From Nonlabens xiamenensis (GTDB taxonomy: Bacteria; Bacteroidota; Bacteroidia; Flavobacteriales; Flavobacteriaceae), in NCBI RefSeq assembly GCF_003865345.1, contig NZ_RMVE01000001.1, forward strand, positions 310,001 to 374,000: DNA of 64,000 bases, given 5' to 3'. Each line of letters starts with the position of its first letter. Position 1 is the first letter of the stretch. The notes beneath the pieces are model-generated. The model searched no databases. It saw only the letters and a program-made list of their open reading frames with translations, and had not been told where the DNA came from. A program made the position numbers and the translations under genes. Shown piece after piece: positions 44,016 to 53,773 of this stretch.

Positions 44016-45107
44016 ATGAAAAAATATTTCACTCTCGCTTGTATAGGCGTTTTACTTGCCTGTAAATCCGACCCTTCTGCTGAAACAACGCATCAGCTGG
44101 AAGCATCAATAGCTGCTGAAGCTCCTCAACACACCAGTAGCTATGCCATCGTCATTCACGGTGGCGCGGGAACCATCAAAAAAGAAAATATGACCCCAGC
44201 GTTGGAGGCACAATACGAGCAAAAACTCACAGAATCCATTCAGGCAGGTCATAAGATATTGGCGCAGGGTGGCAGCGCAATGGACGCTGTCGAAGCCAGT
44301 ATACGTATCATGGAAGATTCTCCCTTGTTCAATTCAGGAAAAGGAGCGGTCTTTACCCACGATGGGATCAATTCCCTTGATGCCAGCTTTATGGACGGTA
44401 AGAGTTTGAATGCAGGAGCCGTAGCAGGAGTGACCACCACCAAAAATCCAATATCTCTGGCGCGAAAGGTGATGACGGATTCAGAACATGTATTGTTGAG
44501 TGGCCCTGGAGCGGATGCCTTTGCGAGTTCGCTAAACGACCCACAAATCGAAATTGTAGACAACCAGTATTTCTATACGGAAAATCGTTTTCAATCTCTT
44601 CAGCGGGTGTTGAACCGGGAAAAAAACCAAGAAGAAAAAAACGACAAAAAAATGGCCCAACTCATTCTTGAAGATGCTTGGATCAAAGACACCAAATACG
44701 GAACAGTAGGTTGTGTAGCCTTGGATAAAAACGGGAATATTGCTGCTGGAACGAGCACTGGTGGTATGACCAATAAAAAATACGGTCGCATCGGTGATTC
44801 TCCTATTATCGGAAGCGGTACTTATGCCAACAATAAAACTTGTGGAGTTTCCAGCACTGGACATGGAGAATACTTCATACGCGGTCAGGTCGCTTATGAC
44901 ATCAGTGCGATGATGGAGTATAGCCATATGAGCCTCAAGGAAGCGACAGATGCCGTCATTCAACAAAAACTCACCCAATTGGGTGGTACTGGTGGTGTAG
45001 TCGCATTGGACCATTTAGGTAATATCAGCATGGAGTTCAATACGCCAGGTATGTATCGGGCCAGCATGAACGATCAAGGAGAGCTACAAGTCGCTATGTA
45101 CAAATAA
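44016..45107 (+). CDS. Isoaspartyl peptidase/L-asparaginase lipoprotein
   Basis: 363 residues with lipobox LLAC, so it is membrane-anchored. The Ntn-hydrolase fold is present: GGAGT at the start, and the nucleophile Thr in KYGTVGCVALD (about residue 230) with the downstream GTSTGG and GSGTYA blocks. It is normally cleaved into two chains before the Thr. It acts on isoaspartyl or asparagine-type amides. Confidence 0.92.
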   Translation: MKKYFTLACIGVLLACKSDPSAETTHQLEASIAAEAPQHTSSYAIVIHGGAGTIKKENMTPALEAQYEQKLTESIQAGHKILAQGGSAMDAVEASIRIMEDSPLFNSGKGAVFTHDGINSLDASFMDGKSLNAGAVAGVTTTKNPISLARKVMTDSEHVLLSGPGADAFASSLNDPQIEIVDNQYFYTENRFQSLQRVLNREKNQEEKNDKKMAQLILEDAWIKDTKYGTVGCVALDKNGNIAAGTSTGGMTNKKYGRIGDSPIIGSGTYANNKTCGVSSTGHGEYFIRGQVAYDISAMMEYSHMSLKEATDAVIQQKLTQLGGTGGVVALDHLGNISMEFNTPGMYRASMNDQGELQVAMYK

Positions 45108-45147
45108 AAACAAGGTTGAAGATCAATAACTCTGGAAAATATTTAAA

Positions 45148-45912
45148 ATGAAGATCATATCCTATAATGTCAATGGCATACGTGCTGCCATGAAAAAAGA
45201 CCTCATCAGTTGGCTTAAAGCTGCCCGTCCAGATGTACTATGCCTTCAAGAAATTAAAGCTATGGAGGATCAGGTGGATACAGAAGCACTTACTGAGGCC
45301 GGTTACCCGTACCAATATTATTATCCTGCTCAGAAAAAGGGCTATTCTGGTACAGCAATACTATGTAAAACAGAGCCAGACCATGTAGAATATGGAACTG
45401 GCATTGAAATGATGGACCAAGAGGGACGTAATCTGCGTGTGGACTATGGTGATCTGTCCATTATGTCCATGTATCTACCCAGCGGTACTAACGACGCCAG
45501 ATTAGGTTTTAAGTTTGAGTACATGGAATTGTTCCTCGAGTATACTATAGAATTGCGCAAGCAAAGACCAAATCTCCTAATTTGTGGTGATTATAACATC
45601 TGTCACAAGGCCATTGACATACATGATCCGGTGCGATTAAAAAATGTATCCGGATTTCTTCCCGAGGAACGTGAATGGTTGGACCGATTTGTCGACAGTG
45701 GTTTTGTGGATACATTTAGAATGTTCAATGATCAGCCAGAGCAGTACTCCTGGTGGAGTTATCGTGGTGGGTCCAGGGCCAGAAATAAGGGCTGGAGATT
45801 AGATTATCACATGGTGAACGATAGCTTGAAGGATCGGGTAAAGAGATCTGTAATTTTAAGCGAGGCCGTACACAGTGACCATTGTCCAGTGATGGTGGAA
45901 ATTGATGAATGA
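45148..45912 (+). CDS. xth: Exodeoxyribonuclease III
   Basis: 254 residues, an AP endonuclease of the EEP fold: ISYNVNGIRAA, LQEIKA, CGDYNICH and the final SDHCPVMVEI. It repairs abasic sites. It is followed by an overlapping small outer membrane gene. Confidence 0.95.
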   Translation: MKIISYNVNGIRAAMKKDLISWLKAARPDVLCLQEIKAMEDQVDTEALTEAGYPYQYYYPAQKKGYSGTAILCKTEPDHVEYGTGIEMMDQEGRNLRVDYGDLSIMSMYLPSGTNDARLGFKFEYMELFLEYTIELRKQRPNLLICGDYNICHKAIDIHDPVRLKNVSGFLPEEREWLDRFVDSGFVDTFRMFNDQPEQYSWWSYRGGSRARNKGWRLDYHMVNDSLKDRVKRSVILSEAVHSDHCPVMVEIDE

Positions 45913-46424
45913 GTTCGCTGAGCAACCTACATACCGGATCAAGAATAGTGGTTGCAGTGCTACTATTCCCGCTATTGTCTGCAGCTCAAGATATATCCAA
46001 CCCAAATCAGAAGGGGTTTGTGTTTTCGCCAGGTATAACCTACCAGTCAAATTTTTACTTGGATGTCAATTTACTGTACGGGATAACATTCAACAACAGT
46101 CCCACTAAAATTCCAATTATTTATTATCAAGGATTTCGTCTGGGCGCCGAATCCTCTACAATCGGTGTTGATAATTATACCATAGCGCCAAAAATAGGTT
46201 ATGAATATTGTCCGATGTTTTTTAGTTTACGATTATCAGGTGCAGTTTATTTCCAAAACGATAATATTCAGCCCAGGATAATTCCAGAACTGGGTTTAAG
46301 TTTATCGACCTTTATAAATATCACTTATGGGTATGGCTTCAATTTATCTCATTCAAATATCCAAGACCTGAGCCATCATCGACTGACAATATCTGTGAAT
46401 TTTAATCGGCATCTACACCAGTGA
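45909..46424 (+). CDS. Hypothetical outer membrane beta-barrel-like protein
   Basis: 171 residues, overlapping the xth stop by four bases. A signal peptide ends SAAQ. The rest is beta-rich with repeated Y-x-Y/G-x-G strands and an N-terminal GFVFSPGITYQSNFYLD pattern of small porins. No named family. Confidence 0.65.
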   Translation: MSSLSNLHTGSRIVVAVLLFPLLSAAQDISNPNQKGFVFSPGITYQSNFYLDVNLLYGITFNNSPTKIPIIYYQGFRLGAESSTIGVDNYTIAPKIGYEYCPMFFSLRLSGAVYFQNDNIQPRIIPELGLSLSTFINITYGYGFNLSHSNIQDLSHHRLTISVNFNRHLHQ

Positions 46425-46474
46425 GATCACATGCAACAATGTTACCTTGAATCAAGTCAGCAATCTGGCAGTTC

Positions 46475-47146
46475 TCAAGTGCTTTTCCCCTCCAGTACAA
46501 TCACAAATTCGCCCTTGGGTTTTTTCTGCTCAAAATGCTGGATGGCTTCAGCCAGTTTTCCTCTAAAATGTTCTTCGTAAAGTTTGGTGATTTCCCGTGA
46601 AACCGAAATCTGCCGATCTCCCCCAAAATGGGCCATAAAATCAGCCAGGGTTTTGGGTAGTTTATGGGGTGACTCATAAAAAACCATGGTACGGGACTCC
46701 TCCTTTAAAAACTCCAATCGTTTTTGCCTTCCTTTTTTAACGGGTAGAAAGCCTTCAAACACGAACTTATCGCTGGGCAATCCAGAGACTGTCAGGGCAG
46801 GAACAAAGGCAGTAGCACCAGGCAAAGCTTCTACCTGAAGTCCTGCTTCGAGTAACTTTCGCGCAAGCAAAAAGCCTGGGTCGCTGATTCCTGGGGATCC
46901 TGCATCTGTGATCAAGGCCATGATCTCTCCTCCTGCAATGCGCTGTACTATGGAGTCCGAAATTTTATGCTCGTTGTGCATATGGTAGGACAACATAGGG
47001 CTTTTTATATCATAGTGCTGTAACAACTTACCGCTAGTACGTGTATCTTCTGCCAAAATCAGATCCACTTCCTTGAGGATTTGAACACCGCGATAGGTCA
47101 TATCTGATAAATTACCGATAGGTGTAGGGACGAGGTAGAGTTTCAT
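46475..47146 (-). CDS. rsmI: 16S rRNA (cytidine 1402-2'-O)-methyltransferase
   Basis: 223 residues with the TP-methylase signature: LYLVPTPIGNLSDMTYR at the start and ALITDAGSPGISDPG. It methylates C1402 in the 30S decoding centre. It is shorter than the E. coli protein, lacking the extra C-terminal domain, as is usual in Bacteroidota. A degenerate copy of the palindrome (ACTTTCGCGCAAGC) lies at 46855-46868, in the LLARKLLE stretch. Confidence 0.93.
   Translation of the reverse strand: MKLYLVPTPIGNLSDMTYRGVQILKEVDLILAEDTRTSGKLLQHYDIKSPMLSYHMHNEHKISDSIVQRIAGGEIMALITDAGSPGISDPGFLLARKLLEAGLQVEALPGATAFVPALTVSGLPSDKFVFEGFLPVKKGRQKRLEFLKEESRTMVFYESPHKLPKTLADFMAHFGGDRQISVSREITKLYEEHFRGKLAEAIQHFEQKKPKGEFVIVLEGKST
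46855..46868. repeat. Degenerate copy (12 of 14) of the GCTTTCGCGAAAGC palindrome
   Basis: ACTTTCGCGCAAGC in rsmI, encoding part of LLARKLLE. It differs from the perfect element at two positions and is a possible decayed or precursor copy; chance is not excluded. Confidence 0.4.
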
Positions 47147-47164
47147 AGCGATCTGAATGAACTA

Positions 47165-47197
47165 CAAAGATAAAGTCTTCCTAATTCCTAAAAACAA
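47165..47197 (-). promoter_or_regulatory. Promoter of rsmI
   Basis: TATCTTTG (minus strand of 47165-47172) 19 bases upstream of the rsmI start, with TTG at 47195-47197, 22 bases further upstream. Confidence 0.6.
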
Positions 47198-47198
47198 G

Positions 47199-47230
47199 AA
47201 ACCGCCCCAGTTTGCAATGAGGCGGTTTTT
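47199..47230 (-). terminator. Terminator after mscL
   Basis: AAACCGCC (47199-47206) pairs with GGCGGTTT (47221-47228), with T5 on the plus-strand side. It follows mscL on the minus strand and sits just ahead of the rsmI promoter. Confidence 0.8.
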
Positions 47231-47248
47231 ATAACAAATGAATGGAAT

Positions 47249-47659
47249 TTAGTTCTTGGCTTTGATTGCATCGCGTATTTCCATCAACAATTGCTCTTCC
47301 TTGGTAGGACCTGGAGGTGGAGCAGGTTCTTCTTTTTTTCTCACTTTATTATAAGCTTTGACAATCATAAAAAGCACAAAGCCTACAGTAATCAAGGAAA
47401 TGATGGTGTTGACCCAAGCCCCATACATGATTGCGTTTTCTGGAGTCTCGATAGTGCCATCAGCAGCCACCACGGCTTCTGACAATACGATTTTCATGTC
47501 GGCAAAGTCTACTCCGCCCGCAAAATGACCCACGATCGGCATCATGATCATTTTGACAAAACCGTTGACCACTGCACCCACGGCTCCCGCCAAGATGACT
47601 GCAACAGCCAAATCAATGACGTTACCCGTCATGATAAAATCTCTAAATTCTTTAAGCAT
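47249..47659 (-). CDS. mscL: Large-conductance mechanosensitive channel
   Basis: 136 residues from ATG 47659, with the MscL start LKEFRDFIMTGNVIDLAVAVI and the two membrane helices (about 15-45 and 80-105), then a C-terminal coiled tail. It releases solutes under hypo-osmotic shock. The longer start at 47689 adds unconvincing residues. It is preceded by alr on the same strand with a 134-base gap. Confidence 0.93.
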   Translation of the reverse strand: MLKEFRDFIMTGNVIDLAVAVILAGAVGAVVNGFVKMIMMPIVGHFAGGVDFADMKIVLSEAVVAADGTIETPENAIMYGAWVNTIISLITVGFVLFMIVKAYNKVRKKEEPAPPPGPTKEEQLLMEIRDAIKAKN

Positions 47660-47723
47660 CTGATTTTGGTTTAAAAAGGTTAATAACATCCCAATTTAAA
47701 AAGACTTCTTGATTAAATGAATA

Positions 47724-47750
47724 AAAGTCATGTAGGTAATAGGTGACTTT
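47724..47750 (-). terminator. Possible weak terminator between alr and mscL
   Basis: AAAGTCA (47724-47730) and TGACTTT (47744-47750) form a seven-base stem. On the minus strand it continues into a T-rich run. Confidence 0.35.
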
Positions 47751-47793
47751 AAGAAAAGAATCGACGAACAGCTATAAACACCTATGATCTACC

Positions 47794-48903
47794 CTATGGC
47801 AGATACACGCGAGGGACACGCTTTTGAATTCCAGTAAGTAATTCGTAGGAAATCGTCCCGGCATTCTCAGCCATTTGTCGCGCGGTATGCTGTTTCGTAT
47901 CAAAAATAACCACTTCCTCCCCTACCTGTGCCTGGATCCCGGTAATGTCAATCATAAACATATCCATACAAATGATACCTAGTGTAGGTGCTGGTTTTCC
48001 CTGAACAAATACCTGGAGACGACCATGACCATAAATGCGATTGACGCCGTCTCCATGACCCAAAGCTACCACAGCATAGGTCATAGGACCTTCTGCTTTA
48101 AATTGTCGGTTATAACTCACAGTTGCTCCGGCTCCAATGGATCTGATTTGCGAAATATTGGACTTTAAGCTGGCCAAGGGCTTCAAATGCTGATCGTGGA
48201 CAGGATCGTTGCCAAAACCATACAATCCAATACCTGACCGCACCATATTAAAATGCGCATTTTTATAATTGAGGATTCCGCTGGTATTGGACTCATGCTT
48301 AATGATGGGATACCCGAGCGCGTTTTCCAACGCCTTTGCAAGAGATTCGAAAAGGCTGATTTGGTTTTCTGTAAAGCTGCGTTCTTCAAGGTCTTCGCTG
48401 GCGGCCAGGTGCGATTGTACCCCTTTGACTTTGACTTCTGGATGGGACTTGAGAAATTTAAGGACTTGATCCAATTCTTCTGGGTCCATTCCGATCCGAT
48501 TTAATCCTGTATTAAATTCTAGATGAATGGGATAGTTTTGTTGGTCTTCCGCTTTCGCGAAAGCGGAAAAAGCTTCCAACATCGGTACACTATAAATCAC
48601 AGGTTCGATACAGCGCTTGATACACTCTTCCAATTCATGCTGCTGCGGATGAAGCACGAGTATGGGTTTAATGATCTCATGGTCTCGTAGTTCTACCGCC
48701 TCGTGCACATAAGCCGTAGCAAAATAATCTGTACCCAATTCTTGCAGCTTTTGGGCGATGCGAACACTTCCATGACCATAGGCATTGGCCTTGACCACAG
48801 ACATGAACAAGCTATCTTTCGGAATCTTGCTCTTGAGATAGAAGTAATTATGTGCGAGCGCCGAAAGATCAACCTCCAGACGTGTTCCTTTAGTCATCGT
48901 CAT
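47794..48903 (-). CDS. alr: Alanine racemase
   Basis: 369 residues, with the PLP lysine K38 in VVKANAYGHG and the second catalytic Tyr in VSYNRQF near residue 267. It supplies D-alanine for peptidoglycan. The palindrome at 48551-48564 encodes AFAKA near residue 115. It follows tdk on the minus strand. Confidence 0.95.
   Translation of the reverse strand: MTMTKGTRLEVDLSALAHNYFYLKSKIPKDSLFMSVVKANAYGHGSVRIAQKLQELGTDYFATAYVHEAVELRDHEIIKPILVLHPQQHELEECIKRCIEPVIYSVPMLEAFSAFAKAEDQQNYPIHLEFNTGLNRIGMDPEELDQVLKFLKSHPEVKVKGVQSHLAASEDLEERSFTENQISLFESLAKALENALGYPIIKHESNTSGILNYKNAHFNMVRSGIGLYGFGNDPVHDQHLKPLASLKSNISQIRSIGAGATVSYNRQFKAEGPMTYAVVALGHGDGVNRIYGHGRLQVFVQGKPAPTLGIICMDMFMIDITGIQAQVGEEVVIFDTKQHTARQMAENAGTISYELLTGIQKRVPRVYLP
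48551..48564. repeat. Perfect 14-base palindrome GCTTTCGCGAAAGC
   Basis: Copy 10 of 11. It encodes AFAKA in alr. Confidence 0.97.
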
Positions 48904-48914
48904 GCATCATTTTT

Positions 48915-49553
48915 TTAGGAAGCATCCTGATCACGGATCTGCTCTGGATCCTTGACTTCCATTTCTCTGACCTTGTTAGACAACATGGCTTTGTAATAAG
49001 CTGCGCGGCTCAATGGCTCGTATTCTTCCTGCTCACCCAGCATCACAACTTTATCATCCTGTGTTTTTCTATAGGAATATTGGGCTAGATTACCAGTACG
49101 TGTGCAAACGGCGTGTACTTTGGTAACATACTCTGCCGTTGCCATCAAAGCAGGCATGGGACCAAAGGGGTTGCCCTTAAAATCCATATCTAATCCCGCA
49201 ACAATCACCCTGATTCCACGATTGGCCAGAGCATTGCACACCGCAACAATCCCATCATCAAAAAACTGGGCTTCATCGATCCCCACCACGTCACAGTCGG
49301 TGGCCAGTAGCGGAATATTGGCTGCAGCAGGCACAGGGGTGCTTTGAATTTCGTTGGCATCATGTGAAACCACCATTTCTTCATCATAGCGCACGTCGAT
49401 AGCCGGTTTAAAGATTTCTACTTTTTGCCGGGCAAACTGCGCGCGTTTGAGTCGTCTGATCAATTCCTCGGTCTTTCCAGAGAACATGGATCCACAAATC
49501 ACCTCGATCCAGCCGAATTGCTCCTTGTGATTCACCGTATTTTCTAGAAACAT
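48915..49553 (-). CDS. tdk: Thymidine kinase
   Basis: 212 residues from ATG 49553. The P-loop is [10 protein letters not shown], followed by DEAQFF and the thymidine-binding YRKTQD, as in type II kinases. It salvages thymidine. The alr gene lies 11 bases downstream, so they are likely one operon. Confidence 0.95.
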   Translation of the reverse strand: MFLENTVNHKEQFGWIEVICGSMFSGKTEELIRRLKRAQFARQKVEIFKPAIDVRYDEEMVVSHDANEIQSTPVPAAANIPLLATDCDVVGIDEAQFFDDGIVAVCNALANRGIRVIVAGLDMDFKGNPFGPMPALMATAEYVTKVHAVCTRTGNLAQYSYRKTQDDKVVMLGEQEEYEPLSRAAYYKAMLSNKVREMEVKDPEQIRDQDAS

Positions 49554-49642
49554 TTTGTAATTTACAGGCGTTATTGTCCAGCGGTAGCCACCGCAGGTCC
49601 AAATCCAAAAATACAAATAAACGAGCGGCATATTATAGCATT

Positions 49643-50485
49643 ATGAAAAAGAAAATAGCAGCAGACCTTACTAGCCTCGCCCATCGCATACTACAATTCA
49701 AAAAACAGGACGATGTCACTGAATTGCAAGCCATGGCTAAGGAACTGTACGAAAAGCTTACCGTGTTGGCCTTTGCCGAAAAACATTTTTCAGGTGTTCA
49801 ACCCAATGCCGGTGATGTTGAAATCAAGCGACGATTAGAAGCGGTTTATGAAGACGCCCAAGAAGATGTAGAAAGCCTTTCGCAAGATGTGGAAGAAGTG
49901 ATGGATACTGCCCAATCTGAAGTTGAACAGGCCTTTACCAGTAATAACCTGAGCGATTTATTCATGCCTGCCGCCGAAGAGGACACGCGAGAAGAAATGG
50001 AATTACCAGGTATATCTACCATTCAAAAGATGGTCAAGGAAATGCCAGACGAGGTTCCGGCTACCAGCGCCGATCTGGATATTCCAGAAGTTTCCACCTC
50101 AAGTGAATCTGCTAGTAAAGCCCAATCAACCCCAAACAAGCAAGATCGCGCTGACCTGGAACAGCTTACAGCCGATTACCAAACCATGCCCGTATTTGAG
50201 CGTAAAGTCAACGACGCTGGAAGCGACGATAAACCTCTCTCTCTAAACGACCGGCTGAACAAAGGACTGAAAATTGGTATGAATGATAGAATAGGATTTA
50301 TCAAGCACCTTTTTAATGGAAGTGACCAGGATTATAATCGGGTGATCTCTCAGCTCAATACGATTGACAATTTTGACGCTGCCAAGCGCTTTATTGTCAC
50401 CATGATCAAACCGGATTATAACGGCTGGGAAGGGAAAGAAGCCTTTGAAAGCCGTTTTATGGAATTGGTGGAGCGCAATTATTAA
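49643..50485 (+). CDS. Conserved hypothetical protein, coiled-coil N-terminus
   Basis: 280 residues from ATG 49643. The first half is acidic, helical and low-complexity (about 60-175), and the C-terminal ~80 residues are the most ordered (LNDRLNKGLKIGMNDR and VTMIKPDYNGWEG). It shows no membrane segment and no recognised domain. It lies divergent to tdk. Confidence 0.7.
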   Translation: MKKKIAADLTSLAHRILQFKKQDDVTELQAMAKELYEKLTVLAFAEKHFSGVQPNAGDVEIKRRLEAVYEDAQEDVESLSQDVEEVMDTAQSEVEQAFTSNNLSDLFMPAAEEDTREEMELPGISTIQKMVKEMPDEVPATSADLDIPEVSTSSESASKAQSTPNKQDRADLEQLTADYQTMPVFERKVNDAGSDDKPLSLNDRLNKGLKIGMNDRIGFIKHLFNGSDQDYNRVISQLNTIDNFDAAKRFIVTMIKPDYNGWEGKEAFESRFMELVERNY

Positions 50486-50501
50486 TCCCGACCCATGAAA
50501 T

Positions 50502-50714
50502 ATGTATAGCTGGATCGCCACCGGAGTGCTGAGTGCCATGATGTTGGCCAATGCTGAATTGTTATTTCATTTCCTGTTGGCGCTTGGCGCACATTTGTCG
50601 CTAATGGACATTGATATTCCCGTTCCATTGTTCACCATTATTTTATTATTGTCATCTTGCATAAGATGGAAGAATCTCAAGCCAGAACCGCTTGCATCAA
50701 CACAGAAAGTGTAG
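50502..50714 (+). CDS. Possible small two-helix membrane protein
   Basis: 70 residues with two hydrophobic segments (about 4-31 and 38-54) and a basic tail. It is the only ORF in the 296-base gap before the ABC ATPase gene. I see no family. It may be a chance ORF. Confidence 0.35.
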   Translation: MYSWIATGVLSAMMLANAELLFHFLLALGAHLSLMDIDIPVPLFTIILLLSSCIRWKNLKPEPLASTQKV

Positions 50715-50781
50715 TTGCAAAGCAAATAATACTTAACGCGGAATAAACGTATAAGATTCCCAAATCACCAAAACCAACCCT

Positions 50782-51936
50782 ATGTCTCTATACTTTCAAC
50801 GACTTCATGAAGTCGGCTCTTTTTTTGACAATCGCGATACTGTTTTAGGCTATAGAAAGCTCATGGATTGCGTCATGGACACGCAGGATATGTCACTTTA
50901 CAGGGAGATGATCTTTCTGACCGATTGGAAGGAACAGCATCCCAATGATGAGCAGGGATTGATTGATCGTTCCAAAGATATGCTGGCCAAACTCCAACAA
51001 GTAGAGGTTACAGAAGCAGAAGTGCATCAACCCGTAATCGCTGCCGAGGATATCATCAAAAACTACCGTTCCAGCGGCTTCCAACTAGGACCCATGAGCC
51101 TGGACATCAAAAAACGCAGTGTTTATGGATTGGTCGGAGAAAACGGTAATGGGAAAACCACTTTGTTGCGCATGCTGGCCAAGGAGTTGGAAATTTCTCA
51201 AGGAAACATCAATTTTCATTTTGATGCACAGGTCACCTCAGATTTTGACCTGAGATCCAAATTAGTTTACATCCCACAGCGCACCGCCACCTGGTACGGC
51301 AGTTTAAAGGACAACTTGAAATTTGTGCTGTCCAATTATAACCTGCCTCCAAAAGAAAACGAGACCAGGGTACTGATGATGATCGCGCGTCTGGGATTGT
51401 GGAATTACAAACACTTGAAATGGAGCGAACTCTCTTCTGGCTATAAAATGAGGTTTGAATTGGCCAGAACATTGTTGAGACGTCCAGAGGTCATGTTGCT
51501 TGATGAACCTTTAGCTAACCTTGATGTCTTGGCACAACAGGTTGTACTGGAAGACCTTACATCCATCTGCAACTCTGTTTCAAACCCCATCGCCTTGATC
51601 TTGAGCTCGCAACAACTCTATGAAGTGGAAAAAGTCTCTGATAAAGTAATTTACCTGAAAAATGGAAAATACACAGACAACAATGCCACCTTTGAAACCG
51701 TGGCCAAAGGTCAATTGATCGTAGAGATAGATAGCACAGCGTCCAGGGAAGCTTTACAAGAGGCTTTTAAAGCTCTTCCTGTTGAGAAGTTGGTTTTTAA
51801 CGGTGGTGTGTTTCTTTGTTATTTCGCCCCAGGCACACCATTCCACGAGATCATGCAAGCCTTGGGATCCCACCAGATCGATGTGACCTACCTGCGCAAT
51901 ATTTCCAGTTCAACCAGAAGATTCTTTGTATCCTAA
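50782..51936 (+). CDS. ABC transporter ATP-binding protein with 90-residue N-terminal extension
   Basis: 384 residues. The ABC core follows an unusual N-terminal extension of about 90 residues (FQRLHEVGSFFDNRDTVLG). Walker A is GENGNGKTT (about 119-127), the signature is LSSGYKMR and Walker B is VMLLDEPLANLD. The usual switch His of the H-loop is Gln (LSSQQLYE, about residue 277). The last 80 residues form a C-terminal domain. It shares an 11-base leader with the following membrane protein gene, so they are likely a unit. Confidence 0.88.
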   Translation: MSLYFQRLHEVGSFFDNRDTVLGYRKLMDCVMDTQDMSLYREMIFLTDWKEQHPNDEQGLIDRSKDMLAKLQQVEVTEAEVHQPVIAAEDIIKNYRSSGFQLGPMSLDIKKRSVYGLVGENGNGKTTLLRMLAKELEISQGNINFHFDAQVTSDFDLRSKLVYIPQRTATWYGSLKDNLKFVLSNYNLPPKENETRVLMMIARLGLWNYKHLKWSELSSGYKMRFELARTLLRRPEVMLLDEPLANLDVLAQQVVLEDLTSICNSVSNPIALILSSQQLYEVEKVSDKVIYLKNGKYTDNNATFETVAKGQLIVEIDSTASREALQEAFKALPVEKLVFNGGVFLCYFAPGTPFHEIMQALGSHQIDVTYLRNISSSTRRFFVS

Positions 51937-51945
51937 AACCAACCC

Positions 51946-53703
51946 ATGAAAAATTCCATCACCAAATTCAACCAAAAATTGTTGGAAAAACATCCCACGA
52001 TCTGGAACACAAAAATCGTATGGATGTTGCTGATCTCTTTGGGATTACATCTGTTATTTTACCTGATAGGACTGGTTTCGTTGATGAATCCCGCTTCCTT
52101 ACACGGTTATAAAGCGATTGACATTTATTTTAAAAACGGGATGGTTTTTGTCGCCTCCATTCTCAGTGTATTACTGATCGTGATTTGGTTAATATCCATG
52201 TTCAGGAATAATGCATTTAAGAACTTTTATCCACTTACACAGGTACAATTATTTAAACAATTTACCTGTTATTTTGTGATTCTAATGGCAGCCACTAGCT
52301 TTTACTACAGCTATACCCTAGGGCTGCAAACCTATATCATATCGGCTTATGGTGATGAAAGTTTTGATGCAGATATCGCGCTGGCCAATGAAACAGCGCC
52401 GTTCTTTTCATTTGACCTTAGCAAATACGAATTGGATCAACTGGCTTACCCACCACCTTTTGACACTTTGTATTGTGAGACCAGAGAATCATCAATAGAC
52501 TTTTCGCAATCCTACTTTGAATTCAAAGAACAGGAATATCAATACTATAGCATCAAACGCTTTACAGTGGAAGATGGTCGCAGCGTATCACAATATACAA
52601 TTGCGCAATCTGTTTTTAATGAGCGTAAGGACGACCTGAGAATTTTTTACCTCAAAGACTCCGTGATTGATGTCTCAGATTTGATTAAAACTGCACACCC
52701 CAGCTATTTTAACTATCACGAGGAGTTTTTTGAAAAGGAGAAAGAAGATTACAGTTTTCTTGATTTTGACATGGACTTTGAATATGATCAAAACAACCCT
52801 TACCAAAAGGAATGGCTTACCCAGCAACGTGTCCAAAAAATACAAAAGCATCAGGCTTTTCTTCAACATGCAGATCAAGACGCTTATGAAAAACAATTCG
52901 CCAAGTTTCTGGACATGGCAGAACGTTTCCAAATCAAGACCAACCTGGATCCCACTAACTGGGCGATATTAATGCATGCTGGTAACGACACCGATGAGGT
53001 GAAACACCTGATCATCAATGATGATGAAATTGGAGATCAGGATGAAATCACCTATGAAGCTGAAACTGCATATTCAGCGTATGAAAAAACGCTGAACACC
53101 GACTTTTATCTGGATGCGAAGTCGCTCCGGAGTGCGTTTAAAAATATCGATGAAATAAAAACGACCAACATTTTTGAAGGCAGCATACATTTTTATTGCT
53201 GGATCATGTTCCTGATTTCTTGTGTGATTTTCATCTTTAGAACCACCAGTTTGAAATCGTTGTTGTTTAGCATTGTGAGTATAGGCCTACTGGCTATTTT
53301 TATTTCCTTGATCGCTGCTTTGTATGGACTCATGATCTCTTACCAATCAGGGATTGAATACTTTGTATCCTATTTTGTTTTGTTATTGGGTACAGGAATC
53401 CTTGCCATTGCCTTGCTGGCCACCCAGCGCGTCAAAAAGATTGTCGGCAGTATATTTCTAAACGTCTCGCTGGTCGGCTTTGTCCCCTATCTAGTATTGA
53501 TTTTGGGAATTATTTCCATGCACCAAGACGATGCTTGCCGAGAACGAAACCGATTACAACCTTATGACGAGATCATTGATTGTCCAAACATCTTTGAATT
53601 TCTAGGCGTATATTGGAGTTATTTGCTACTTGCTCTGGGCTTCTTGTTTGTTTTTTATTATTGTCGGAAAATCATGCAATGGAGAGCCATGCCAGAGGGC
53701 TGA
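51946..53703 (+). CDS. Large polytopic membrane protein, likely ABC partner
   Basis: 585 residues. Three membrane helices (about 20-45, 64-86, 102-128), a large soluble domain of about 270 residues (130-400, acidic), and six C-terminal helices. No named family was recognised, but it follows the ATPase gene by 9 bases and has the make-up of an ABC-2-like permease with an ectodomain. Substrate unknown. Confidence 0.7.
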   Translation: MKNSITKFNQKLLEKHPTIWNTKIVWMLLISLGLHLLFYLIGLVSLMNPASLHGYKAIDIYFKNGMVFVASILSVLLIVIWLISMFRNNAFKNFYPLTQVQLFKQFTCYFVILMAATSFYYSYTLGLQTYIISAYGDESFDADIALANETAPFFSFDLSKYELDQLAYPPPFDTLYCETRESSIDFSQSYFEFKEQEYQYYSIKRFTVEDGRSVSQYTIAQSVFNERKDDLRIFYLKDSVIDVSDLIKTAHPSYFNYHEEFFEKEKEDYSFLDFDMDFEYDQNNPYQKEWLTQQRVQKIQKHQAFLQHADQDAYEKQFAKFLDMAERFQIKTNLDPTNWAILMHAGNDTDEVKHLIINDDEIGDQDEITYEAETAYSAYEKTLNTDFYLDAKSLRSAFKNIDEIKTTNIFEGSIHFYCWIMFLISCVIFIFRTTSLKSLLFSIVSIGLLAIFISLIAALYGLMISYQSGIEYFVSYFVLLLGTGILAIALLATQRVKKIVGSIFLNVSLVGFVPYLVLILGIISMHQDDACRERNRLQPYDEIIDCPNIFEFLGVYWSYLLLALGFLFVFYYCRKIMQWRAMPEG

Positions 53704-53773
53704 CCCTTGCATTTCATTGATGCAGATGAGTATGAGGCTTCCCTTCGGTCGCGAAAGTATATCAACTACGTCA

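Noticed and set aside
53741-53760. Further palindrome copy in the 53703-53774 gap
   Set aside because: TCGCGAAAG is present but the left half does not match; about 10 of 14, within reach of chance.
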